From assembly GCA_036346395.1 (NCBI GenBank), contig CM070604.1, positions 37,351,662 to 37,415,661 of the forward strand: 64,000 nt of DNA. Reading direction: 5' to 3'. The translations under genes and the position numbers were made by a program. The notes under the pieces are model-generated. The model had not been told where the DNA came from and made no database searches. It was given only the letters and a program-made list of their open reading frames with translations. Shown in pieces: positions 32,952 through 43,219 of the stretch. Every line of letters starts with the position of its first letter. Positions within the stretch are counted from its first letter, which is position 1. Source of the DNA: Hsuehochloa calcarea. Lineage: Eukaryota; Streptophyta; Magnoliopsida; Poales; Poaceae.

Positions 32952-34698
32952 GAATGGAATGAATGGATGCATTGAAGGGAAAGGACTACACACATGCTCA
33001 TACCGGTATAGCGAGTGACACACCCGTCGGTGCTCACTTAAGTCTGTACTTAACAAAGTCCGGGGATCCAATCACCGTATGAAGAACGTTTCATACGGGT
33101 GTCCGAAATTGCCCACATTGGAATGGTGGGTCTCACGTGCCCATACTGGAATTGATGGGTCTTAACAATTCCACTCCCGTAGGTGGAACACGAACAATGC
33201 AAGAATGGAATGAATATATGCAATGAGTGTCACCTCTTTCATTCACATGGGTTATCAACTAAGAACGAATAAATATCATGAAGTTTGAATCATGGATCAT
33301 GGAAATAACATCGCATCAAAAATATTCAACTGTAAAATATGAAGTATGAACATGGATCATATAAGTAACATCGCATCAACAACATTCAACAGAAATCATC
33401 ATGTCTTAACACATTGTACTTGCCTTCCGCGATGTGACGTACTAGGAGGCAACGAAGATGCCCCTGCACTCGCCGCCTCGCCGCCTACAGGAATGTGTAT
33501 TCAAACATAAGAACATATGATATGATGATGCTACCGGCGATCTACAATACCCCCTTGACTACCCAATACAACGGATAGACCCGAATTGAAAACATACAAT
33601 TCAGCCACTTGAAACCCTACTAGACAGCAGTACGAGAAAAATCATAATTAAAGATCTGTAACTCAGAAGGACGTGAAACTAGTGCCCAATGAATCTTAAC
33701 GAACCATACTACGAAACTCTAGTTGACAAGATTCACTAAATCTGCCAAAATATTCGGCTAACCAACAGTTGAAAATGAATGACAGACATCTATCCAGACA
33801 ACAGATCAGTAGTAAATAACATGGCATAACTTTCACTCTACAGATCCAATGGAGGTGATCTTTATCAATTTGGAAATATTATTAAATAGGATACAATAAA
33901 CTAGTTGGGTGGAAGTTCTGAATCTTACACTAACAGGGTCAAAACTAAGGAACAAACAAACAGTTCCGTCTCGTCAGACAGACAGAATAACATGCAAAGA
34001 ATAATTCATATCTCTTAAACCGTAAGGAGGAATCTCGTGATCTCGATGGCTATGGAAAGATCAAAACCAGGGATACAAAACTCTAGGAGATGAAAATACC
34101 ATATTCGGCTTCTAAGATGCCTAAACTGGGCACACAACCTACTGTACAGATTGGATCTAATAACATAGGCAAAACTATCCCAACAATCGAATCAATTTCT
34201 CATCTTTCAAGAATCAAACAGTGAGGGAAAACCATTGTTACCCTTGTAGAACCTCAAGAAGACGCTAAGAAAACCCATGAATACAATCTCTCCTCTTCTC
34301 CTCCTTCCTCCCCTCTTTTCCCCTCTTCTTCTTCCTCCTTGCGGCTGGCCAAAAGCTGGGAATCCTCCGGGAGGTGGCAGCAATGGAGGGATCGTCTTGA
34401 GAGGTGAAGGTGGAGGCGCCCAGGGAGGGAGAGGAGAGGGGTGGCGGCTGCCCTTGGGGAGATGGTGGCGCAAGGGGGTGGCGGCTAGGGTTGGGAGGAG
34501 GGAAGGGTGGTGCCTCCCCCCTTCCTTATGGTCGCCCCCCCCTCTTGGGCCATCTGGGCTGCGGCCCATGGCCCAAGTTGGCGATATTTCACCGAAAAGT
34601 CCCTTTTTAAATCCATTATTCGCTGGTTGAATACTTTGCTGATAGGGGAAATTCGAAATTGAATAAAGTTCTCTCTAATCGACTTTCGGGATATTACA

Positions 34699-36237
34699 GG
34701 AACAGAGGGTTTGCCTCTTGTGATTTTGCCTGGCTTATCACCGGGATCCTCGTAGCTCACTGGTCCTAGGGGTGGCTGGAGCATGGCCAATGGTGAACTC
34801 TAGTGACGGCGCGGCGGCGATGTGCGGCGACGTAGCTACGACACAAGTGGTTACATCGACCCGATGGCGCATTGAGCAAAATAAGGAACGTAAAAGCATT
34901 TATGGGACATAAGGAACCTACCAGAGCTAATGAGGTGACAGGAGAAGCTCGGTGGTGCTCTGGCGACGATGACCGAATGGCGGCAGAGAGAGCTCCACGT
35001 GGAGAGGATGACTTGAGCTCAATGGAGAGAAAAGGGAGGTTGAGTTTGCTCAGGTATGACCAAAAGATACTCTGAGAGGAAGGAATTGACAAGAAACTTA
35101 CCAAACCGGAGATGAGGAAGAAAGAGCCGAAGTTGGCCGGAGTTAGAGAAAATCCAAATTACCGAAACTCCTGTGAACCATTGAGGAACTTGATTGAGGG
35201 GTTTTGCTTCTTATACCTTAGAACATAAGATGACGTGCAAGAAAGAGTAAGGAGCTCACTGAGAGTGACATTGACACGATGAAGACACTCGGTGCACGCT
35301 CTGGACGCAATGAAGACACGCTAGTGTTCCCACTGCTATGCTGCACGGCAAGGCTCGAGATTAGCAAAGCAAGAACGGCATGCAAAAAATAAAAAGAATG
35401 GCGCAATAATGAGAAACTTCAATTCAGTGACGAGGGAGAAAGGATGACCTCATCTGCTTGGTCGAAAGAGAGAGTGGGAGGTTTTAAGGAGCTCCAATGC
35501 TAGAAATGCAATGGTTTCAATTCGTGGTGTCCTAGGATTGGACGGCAACGGCAGTGACGAAACGCCGTAATCTTGCATGGACAAAGACACCCGGGCGTAG
35601 CGCCAGCTGATGCTGAGCTCTAGAGCTCTCTCAGCGATGCAGGTAAGAAGACCCTAACGGGTGGGTCCCACTCGTCAGCGGCATAGTGAAACAGTGCGAG
35701 TCAGAGTGTGGCTTGGTCGAATCATTTATTGGGTTGGGTCGAGTCGAGTCGAGTCGGTCTGGCTAGGTCTAAAATGTTGACCAAATTAAATTCAAAACCT
35801 TCTACTTTCACTAGCCTTTAAAAAATAGCAAATAAATTTATAAAAATCTAAAATTTCACAAAGAGATTACTGGGATGACAAAGAACTCGTATAAATTTTC
35901 AAACACCATAGTTCATGTCTTAATTGCTTATTTTAATTTCCTTTACGGTAGAGCTTTTTGAATTGAGCAATGAGTTTTCTCAAGGTCAAGTTGGACTCTA
36001 GAAATTTGAGAAAATCATATTTATTCCTGACAATTATTCTAATATTTAAATAAATTAATTTCCAAAGATCTTCACAAGCATTATTTCTTGATTTCTTTAG
36101 AGTCTTTAGTTTAAGTTCTAGGTTTCCCTTTGAGTTGAAATTATTCAAATGCAATATTTTGTGCATATGCTCCCAAAATCATATGAATGCTCATGAAATG
36201 CACCTAAATTCCATATATAAGAAATGGGGTTGTGACA
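34699..36237 (-). repeat. 3' LTR C of element 4, segment 3
   Basis: Matches D at about 58785-58905 and 60494-61533 (gctcactggtcctagggg, ggctggagcatggcc, ccaaaagatactctgagagg, and the ggtcgagtcgagtcg region). It retains the empty site of the RIRE1-like solo LTR (ggggt, 34769-34773). On the minus strand it begins TGTCACAACCCC at 36237, next to the purine tract. The ORFs in it are short and unsupported. Confidence 0.75.
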
Positions 36238-36449
36238 CCCTCCCCCTTAAGAGAATCTCGCCCCAATATTCTGATGGTTCAGAAGTCGGATCAGAAAGCT
36301 TCTAGGTGGTTCTTTGAACTCTAACGAAATGCAACATCTGCTATCTTGATTTCCTTTAAAGATAGTGCTGATAAATCTTGACAAGGAAACATGATGTTGG
36401 TAATACATTTTCCTTTCCATTGCTTTGTTTAATATTTCCTTTCTTGATT
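36238..36449 (-). promoter_or_regulatory. 3' end of element 4 with polypurine tract
   Basis: The minus-strand purine run TTAAGGGGGAGGG at 36238-36250 touches LTR C. The rest, up to the end of the integrase frame, is short untranslated sequence with no gene. Confidence 0.75.
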
Positions 36450-39400
36450 TTAAGGCACTTTAGACATTTGGAAAAGGTAAGGACACTCAATCCGGATTTG
36501 GTCCTCACACTCCCAGGTTACTTCCTTTTCGGTGTGGTTGCTCCACTGAATTTTTAGAAGCTTGACGGTGCGGTTCTTGGTCTCGCATTCCATTTCATCA
36601 AGAATACCAATTGGGTGCTCCCGATAGAAAAGATCAGGTTGTAGGTCAAGGTTCTCATACTTGGTTACTTCGGCAGGAACACGAAGACATTTCTTCAGTT
36701 GCGAGACATGAAAGGTATCATGTACCACTGAAAGTGAGGTGGGCTGCTCCAATTGATACGCCACAGCTCCTCGTTTTGCAAGAATTTTGAATGGTCTAAT
36801 AAAACGAGGCGCTAACTTTCATTTCACCAGAAATCGGTGTGTGCCCTTCAGTGGTGTGACTTTAAGGTAAACATAATTGTTCACCTCAAAGCTCAACTCA
36901 CAACGATGACAGTCAGCGTAGCTCTTTTGGCGAGACTACACAGTCCGCAATCGGTCTCGGATCAGCCGAACTTGCTCTTCTGCATACTTAACCAAGTCCA
37001 TACCATAGAATGGTCTTTACCAAGATTCGGGCCAGTTCAGTGGCGTCCTACAAGATGTCCCATACAATGCTTCAAAAGGCGATGTTTGTATGTGTTGGTC
37101 CAAAAAGGCGACTAGGGGGTGAATAGGAGCACGCTCACTTTTTCACAAATAATTGATTTAATAATATTTTACTCCAATAGCTATGGAAGCTATGAAGATC
37201 AATATACCAGTACAGCGGAAGACTACTATTGAATCCAATTTAACCCCCTAAGCAAAACAACAAAAATCAACACAGGCTAAAAATCTCAGTGTTGGGCGGT
37301 CTGACCGCTGGGTCAATGGCGGTCTGACCGCTGACCCCTGGCGATCGGACCGGTGACTTCAGGCGGTCGACCGCCACTATCAAGAATGATCAAACATCCC
37401 GAAGAGCGAAGTTGCAAATAGATGTAACTTTTGATCTACAACTTCAAACTCGATGAAACTTGGAACACACCTTCTCTATGATGTCAGGAACATATTCTAA
37501 TCAAAGATTGTGAAAATTCTTAGAAGAATTATGATCTTTTCCGTTTGAGAGGATGATGGTTCAAAACCGAGTCAAAACGAAAACTAGATCCAAAATCTTG
37601 CTCGTGGGTGATTGATGATCAAGATGATCCTAGATATGTTCCCACATGTCACAGCAAGCTAGATCATGTGAAGAAATCCAGTAAAAACTCAAGGATCAAA
37701 GAAAGACTCAAAATCATCAAATAAAGAGAAGGAAAACAAAGAGACAAAACTTTGATCAAACTTTCCTTGGATTGATTTGATATGATTTTGGTTTACAGCC
37801 ACTCCATCAATGGAGGACAATGCTCAATCCAAGAGCATGAAAATCAAATCAAAACTCTCTAGAACCCTAACCTCTACAAAATCTCTCCCTAAGCAAATTA
37901 AGGTTTCAAAACAATAAAAAGGTTGAAGAGAGGGTGCAGCTACCTCCCTCCTCTATTTATAGTGGAGGCTTAGACCTTCTAGAATTTTGACTTAATTGGG
38001 CTCCCGTTAAGACCCAAAATAAATGGGTGACACACGCACGCATTTTAACGCGTCGTCTTTATCGCCTCTTGACCTAATCAGCTCCACCTTGCTCCATCTT
38101 GCGCCGTGGGTTGGCCAATAGGTCACCCTTGTCCATTCTGCACCACGCTTGAGTTCATTGATCTCACCCGGCATCGTCGATCGTTCTGGACCTCAGGTCT
38201 CCAAGCCTAGTCCCGATCATCCTCGCCGTTGACCGTCGTTGACCACCAAGCAACCTGCACACCAATAGATAAGCAAAACGAATCCGGGAACAAGTTCTTC
38301 ACAACTTGACCCATGTTAGTCAAAACATGCATCATGCAATACATATGCACTGAAACTCATGACTTTGACCTAACAACCAAACATCGCCGCCGCGAACGAG
38401 GACGATCAAGGTGCACCGTCGACCGACCAAGATGGCATGGCGGATCGCTTCCCCGCCGGCGGTCGACCGCCGCTTGGGACTTAGCCAAAATCAGCTCCTG
38501 AAAATCCAAAACCTACTGGAATTTTCAAACCAATATAACTTTTGACTGGAGGCTCCAAAAATTATGATACCAAGTGCAATAGAATCCCCTCTATTGCCTG
38601 CAACCTCTATTTTTGGCCCAGCTCAAAACACCACCTTTAGAAATTGGCCGATCCGACCGCCGCTATGGCCGGTCGGATCGCCATCGCCGATCCAACCGCC
38701 CGGGGTGGCGGTCGATCGCCTATGGCGGTCGACCGCCGCTCGGTCGGCTCGACCACCAATGGCTTTGGACAAAGACTGGTTCTTTGCCGAAAACACGTGA
38801 AACGACAAACTTTTAACGCCATTGCCAATTGTCACATCATCCTAAGATCAGGAGCATATCCCCATGATATCGACAGTATGCTTGATTGGAAGGTGTGGTT
38901 GTAGGAGAATACTGCATAAGGCAGGCACTTCTCCCAATTTTTGCTATAGGACATCACACATGCTTGGAGAAGATCTAATATTTGATTCATCCTCTCAGTA
39001 TGGCCTATGGTTTGACAGTGGTAAGCAGTGCTAAAGGACAGGTTGGTCCCCATTGCTCGGTGCAGACATTTCTAGAAATATGAGGTAAATTAAGAACCTC
39101 AGTCAGAAATAATGACCTTTCGTACACAGTGGAGACAGACAATTCTTGAAATGTATAGCTCCACTAACTTGCTCCCTGTAAAGGTGGTTTTGACGAAAAT
39201 GAAATGGACAACCTTTGTCAACCAATCAACAATCGCCCAAATGGCATCAGACCCGTTCTGAGTCTTTGGAAGACCGGTGACAAAGTCCATTCCGACTTCT
39301 TCCCACTTCCACTGGGGAATGGGCAGAGCTTGGAGAATGCCCGCTGGCTTCAAATGCTCAGCTTTAACCCTTTGACAAATATCACACTCGGCAACATACT

Positions 39401-39857
39401 GTGCAATTTGCCGCTTCATCCGGCTCCACCAAAGTCTCTTCTTCAGATCTTGATATATTTTGGTACTTCCGGGGTGTATGGAGAACTGAGAGTCGTGAGC
39501 TTCATGGAGGATTAATTCTTTCAACTTGTGGTTAAATGGCACTACCAAACGGTTTTCATTCCGTAGGAAGCCTTCCATATCTTCGGTAAAACCTTTGGCC
39601 TTGCATTGCTTCATACTCTTTCGAATTTGGGCCACATCAAAATTATTTTTCTGGCCCTCCTTGATCTGGTCTTCTAATGTCAATTTCACCACTAGGGCAA
39701 CAAGATATCCTTCTTTAACCAACTCAAGGTTCAACCGCTGAAATTCAGCACACAAGCTTTCCGAAGTGGATGTTACCGACAAACAATTGCATTGAGATTT
39801 TCTGCTCAACGCGTTGGCCACAACGTTGGCTTTCCCTAGGTGATAGCCCCATATCAT
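36450..39857 (-). pseudogene. Integrase of element 4, split by a solo LTR
   Basis: The N-terminal frame 39099-39857 has the zinc domain (EAHDSQFSIH with the His pair, CDICQRVKAEH with the Cys pair) and GMDFVTGLPKTQ with the first catalytic Asp. Frame 38876-39053 has HTERMNQ with the catalytic Glu. The second Asp lies in a broken stretch near 39060. The solo LTR then interrupts it (37093-38875). The rest continues in broken frames at 36765-37092. The final frame, 36450-36764, has VVHDTFHVSQLKKC and a chromodomain-like KIQWSNHTEKEVTWE. The chromodomain points to the Del/Tekay type. Confidence 0.85.
37093..38875 (-). mobile_element. Solo LTR of the Sirevirus-like Copia family
   Basis: Starts TGTTGG and ends ATCGACA, similar over its whole length to the LTRs at 21970 and 31155 but clearly more diverged. 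It has a perfect target duplication gtatg (37088-37092 and 38876-38880). TATA box at 37954-37961 on the minus strand. GGTCGACC-type palindromes at about 37295-37375, 38385-38480 and 38640-38755. No internal region, so it arose by LTR-LTR recombination. Short ORFs at 38313-38904 are not genes. Confidence 0.9.
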
Positions 39858-40257
39858 AGTCCTTGATCAGATCAAGCCATCTTCTTTGCCTCAAGTTCAG
39901 ATCGGCTTAAGTGAAAATGTATTTGAGGCTCTTATGATCAGTATAGATCTCGCAATGATTACCGATGAGGTAATGTCGCCAAATCTTCAGAGCATGGACT
40001 ACGGCTGCTAACTCCAAGTCGTGTGTGGGATAATTTACTTCGTGAGGTCTCAATTATCTTGATGCATATGCCACCACTCTGCCCTCTTGCATATGCACAC
40101 AACCGAGCCCGTGGCGAGAAGCATTATAATAAATGTCAAAGCTTTGGTGAATATCTGGCAGAGTAAGCACAAGAGCTTTGGTCAGGAGTTCTCTCAGAGT
40201 CTGAAAGCACTCCTCACACTCCGCTAACCATTCAAACTTCTTCTCCTTCTTTAATAA
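39858..40257 (-). pseudogene. RNase H of element 4, inactive
   Basis: RNase H similarity is clear on the minus strand ([12 protein letters not shown], then [12 protein letters not shown]). The first catalytic Asp of the usual DIYCDAS block is replaced by Asn: the codon at 40123-40125 reads AAT on the minus strand, giving YYNAS. At least two in-frame TAA stops are present. It is dead. Confidence 0.8.
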
Positions 40258-41375
40258 CTAAGTCATTGGCCTCGATATTCTGGAGAAGTTTTCGATGAAC
40301 CAGCGGTAGTAACCCGTAAGTCCAAGAAAACTGTTGATATCTGTGATGCTCTTGGGAAGACCCCAATTTAGTACATCTTGTACCTTGCTTGGGTCAACAG
40401 CGATACCTCCTTCAAATAACACATGACCCAGAAAGCTAATTTCTTTGAGCCAGAATTCACACTTGCTGAATTTTTCATAAAGTTGATGCTTGCGCAATGT
40501 TTCCAACACAAGCCTCAAGTGCTCCTCATGATCTTCATTAGATTTGGAGTAGATGAGGATGTCGTAAATAAACACAACGAACTTGTCAAAGTACTCTATG
40601 AAAACCGAATTCATGAGATTCATGAAATAAGCTAGTGCATTCATTAGGTCAAAGGACATGACAGTGTACTCGTACAAACCGTGACGAGTAGAAAATGTCG
40701 TCTTTGGAATGTCCTCAGTTCTGGCCTTGATCTGATGATAACCCAGAGTCAAATCAATCTTAGAGAATACTTTGGCTCGAATCAGTTGATCAAACAGGTC
40801 ATCAATTCTAGGAAGTGGATTTTTTTTATCGCGACTTCATTTAATGGACGGTAGTCCAAACACATCCGCAAAGTCTTGTCTTTATTCTTGATAAATATTG
40901 CCAGGCATACCCAGGGTGAGGAGCTCGGTCGGATAAATCCTTTGTCTTGCAACTCCTTCAGTTGTTTCTTCAGTTCCATCAACTCATTGGGAGGCTTTTG
41001 ATACGTCCGTTTGGAAATTGGCGCAGTACCGTGTGACAATTTGATCACAAACTCAACTTCGTGATCTGGGGGCATACTTGGAAGTTCCTCAGGTAAGACA
41101 TCCGGATACTCACAAACCACTGGCACAATTTCTAATTCAGAAGTGGTACCAACTGCTAGAGCATAAAGATGAGAATCAACAGTCTTTGACTCGAAAACGA
41201 TTTGTTTGTCGTTTTCGCTTATGATAGAAATTGACCGCTGTGCAGAATTGATTTGCCCCTGATTTATGGACGAGCAATCCATTCCCAAGATGACATCCAT
41301 CCCTTCTGAATCTATCACTATCAAATTGGCAAAAAAAAATTGACCCCCTGAATTTCCACTTTTACGTCCCGACAA
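40258..41375 (-). pseudogene. Reverse transcriptase of element 4, inactive
   Basis: Frames 40782-41375 and 40258-40752. Blocks: [50 protein letters not shown], and then the active-site block, which reads FIYDILIYS instead of the usual FIDD. The first Asp of the pair is Tyr (minus-strand TAC at 40564-40566). [17 protein letters not shown] and [16 protein letters not shown] follow. The frames are separated near 40770. The Asp change alone should abolish activity (family knowledge). Confidence 0.88.
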
Positions 41376-41593
41376 ATCTAATCGGTTTGTAAAACCGATC
41401 CCGGTGACTGTATGAGGTGTAGTGTCTGAAGTGTATGCATGGCAAACTGATGATGTATAGCAAAATTCTTCTTGATAAATGAATGGTATGCTCCTGAATC
41501 AAATAAAATAGTAGCTGGACTAGAATTAACAAGAAGCATACCCAAAACGACGTTTGGTGTGTCGACTGCCTCCTCGACAGCGACGTGGTTCAC
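41376..41593 (-). pseudogene. Aspartic protease of element 4
   Basis: The short frame 41378-41593 contains ILFDSGAYHSFI, the active-site DSG of Gypsy proteases. It is preceded by the usual VLGMLLVNSSPA. A frame break follows towards RT. Confidence 0.8.
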
Positions 41594-42626
41594 TCAGCCA
41601 CATACTGGAACTTGAGATGGCTTGGCCACTACTCTTGGGGGTGGCGCTGGACGCACTGGAGCTGGACATGGTTGAACTCCAGGCATACAACGTGCCTTCG
41701 CCAAACATTGATGTGCATAATGCCTAGGGCGACCTTAGTGAAAGCATGTCACACTCGGCCTAAAGTTGCTGATGTTTGGTGGCTGATTTTCACCAAGTCT
41801 TGGCTGATAAGTCAGTGGCAGAGGGTGAGGTATGATTGTTGGTGGCCTTGATGGTGTTGGAGCTTGGAATCGAGGAGGATGGGGTTGCTAATTGTGTGAC
41901 CTCTGAAAACCGCCTCCTGCTGAAATCTGCGTAGCCCTCTTTTGCTTGCGTAACTCCTCCAACGCCTAGCTCTTGCCTTCCACAACGATGGCCTTATTGA
42001 CAAGATTCTGGAAGTTGCAGAAATCATGAACGGCAAGAGCTAGTTGCATCTCTTCCATCAATCCATTCATGAATCGACTCCGTCGGCGATTGTCAGTGGA
42101 CATCATCTGGAGCATAACAAGCCAGGAAGTTGAATTCATGAAGATACTCCGTTACGCTCTTTCGCCCCTGTTTGAGAGCGAGGAACTGTTGTTGCTTGAT
42201 CATCATAACTCCCTCCGGGATGTGGGCTTCACGGAACGCTTCCTTAAACTCGTTCCAAGTCGGAACTTGTCCGACCGGCTGTATGGCGTAGAAGTTGTCC
42301 CACCAAGCGTTGGATGCTCCATCCAGTCGATAACTCGCAAAAAGAGCCTTCTCCACCTCAGAGCATTGGGCAATAAACATCTTCTTCTCAATCGCCCGCA
42401 GTCAATGTTCCACTTCCATGGGATCCACGGAGCTGGAGAACACCAGAGGATTGGTCCGCTGAAAATTAGCAAGACCTCCATGATTCCAATGAACTCCTGC
42501 TCCACCGGATGGACCTGGAGCAGTGAAGGTATTGCGTGCTATCTGCTCGAGTATGAGATCCTGATCCATTCTATTCATGTCTATCTGAGCTAGCACCTCG
42601 GCCATTGTGGGCGGCGGAGGAAGCAT
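41594..42626 (-). pseudogene. Gag of element 4, broken
   Basis: Starts at MLPPPPTMAEVLAQ (42626). Frames 42402-42626 and 42093-42380 hold the Retrotrans_gag domain (ASYRLDGASNAWWDNF, FREAHIPEGVM, and SVTEYLHEFNFLA near its end). The C-terminal zinc knuckle near 41704-41745 has a stop codon in place of its second cysteine. At least three breaks. Confidence 0.8.
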
Positions 42627-43065
42627 CTCTTCCTGCCGACCACCTCGCTGATTTTGTTAGCCAAGATGCTCCGCACGATCATCTCGCGAATGTGGATCAC
42701 GGGCAGCAGCGGAGCAGGATCCCGAGGGTGGTGTTCCCTCTCCCTGCTGAGCTCTAGATCTAGTAGTAGCTCCTGCCATCCTGTTGCCACACAAATTGTT
42801 AGCAATCCGGCGAGGATACATTCGATCGAGCTCGAATTAAAATTTTGGACAGCAAGCAAAATGTATTGGATCTAACATGCATAATGACATGAAATACACA
42901 AAACATTAACACCAAATAAGTGTACAAAGGCACCTAGGCTAGTACAAGATCCATTAAAGTAAGTAGTAGTTTCCCGGCACGTTTACATACACGCAAGCCC
43001 GTAGGCGAATGGTAGCCTCCCAAAACAAAATTTATTACACAAACATATAAAAGCGCCGCACCAGA
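42627..43065 (-). other. Leader of element 4 between the upstream ORF and gag
   Basis: No credible coding frame. By position it matches the spacer 46939-47384 of the younger Gypsy. It ends abruptly at about 43060-43066, where the sequence changes to the 3' tail of the younger Gypsy. Confidence 0.5.
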
Positions 43066-43219
43066 AGCAAGACCGTTCGTTTCTGCAAAGTCCAATGGAG
43101 TAACCACTCAGAAGGAGAAGCAACGTGGGAACGTGAAGAAGAGTTGAAAGCAGAGTTCCCTAGCCTTTTCTCTAGCTAGCCGGAATCTCGGGGTCGAGAT
43201 TCGTTTAAGGGGGGAGGTT
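43066..43219 (+). repeat. Extra copy of the 3' internal tail of the younger Gypsy
   Basis: Matches 51568-51721 almost base for base, including the purine tract AAGGGGGGAGGTT that precedes the 3' LTR. It lies before the 5' LTR of the same element, where host sequence should be. This is expected if a second element once lay to the left, sharing this LTR. Confidence 0.85.

Larger units (their letters stand above)
21490..34698 (-). mobile_element. LTR fragment E (Gypsy), split by the Copia element
   Basis: Noncoding sequence at 21490-21969 and 32952-34698. On the minus strand it starts TGTAATATCCCG at 34698, a Gypsy LTR start. It includes a GC-rich part and a CT-rich run (about 34285-34345). Overlapping frames on both strands at 34207-34630 are due to this composition. 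The left border near 21489 is defined only by loss of similarity to LTR D. The flanking 5-mer ggaac (34699-34703) has no partner there, so this is a truncated or rearranged LTR. Confidence 0.5.

Noticed and set aside
34207..34630. Pro- and Gly-rich ORFs on both strands
   Set aside because: Mirror frames of a CT-rich, GC-rich stretch in LTR fragment E.
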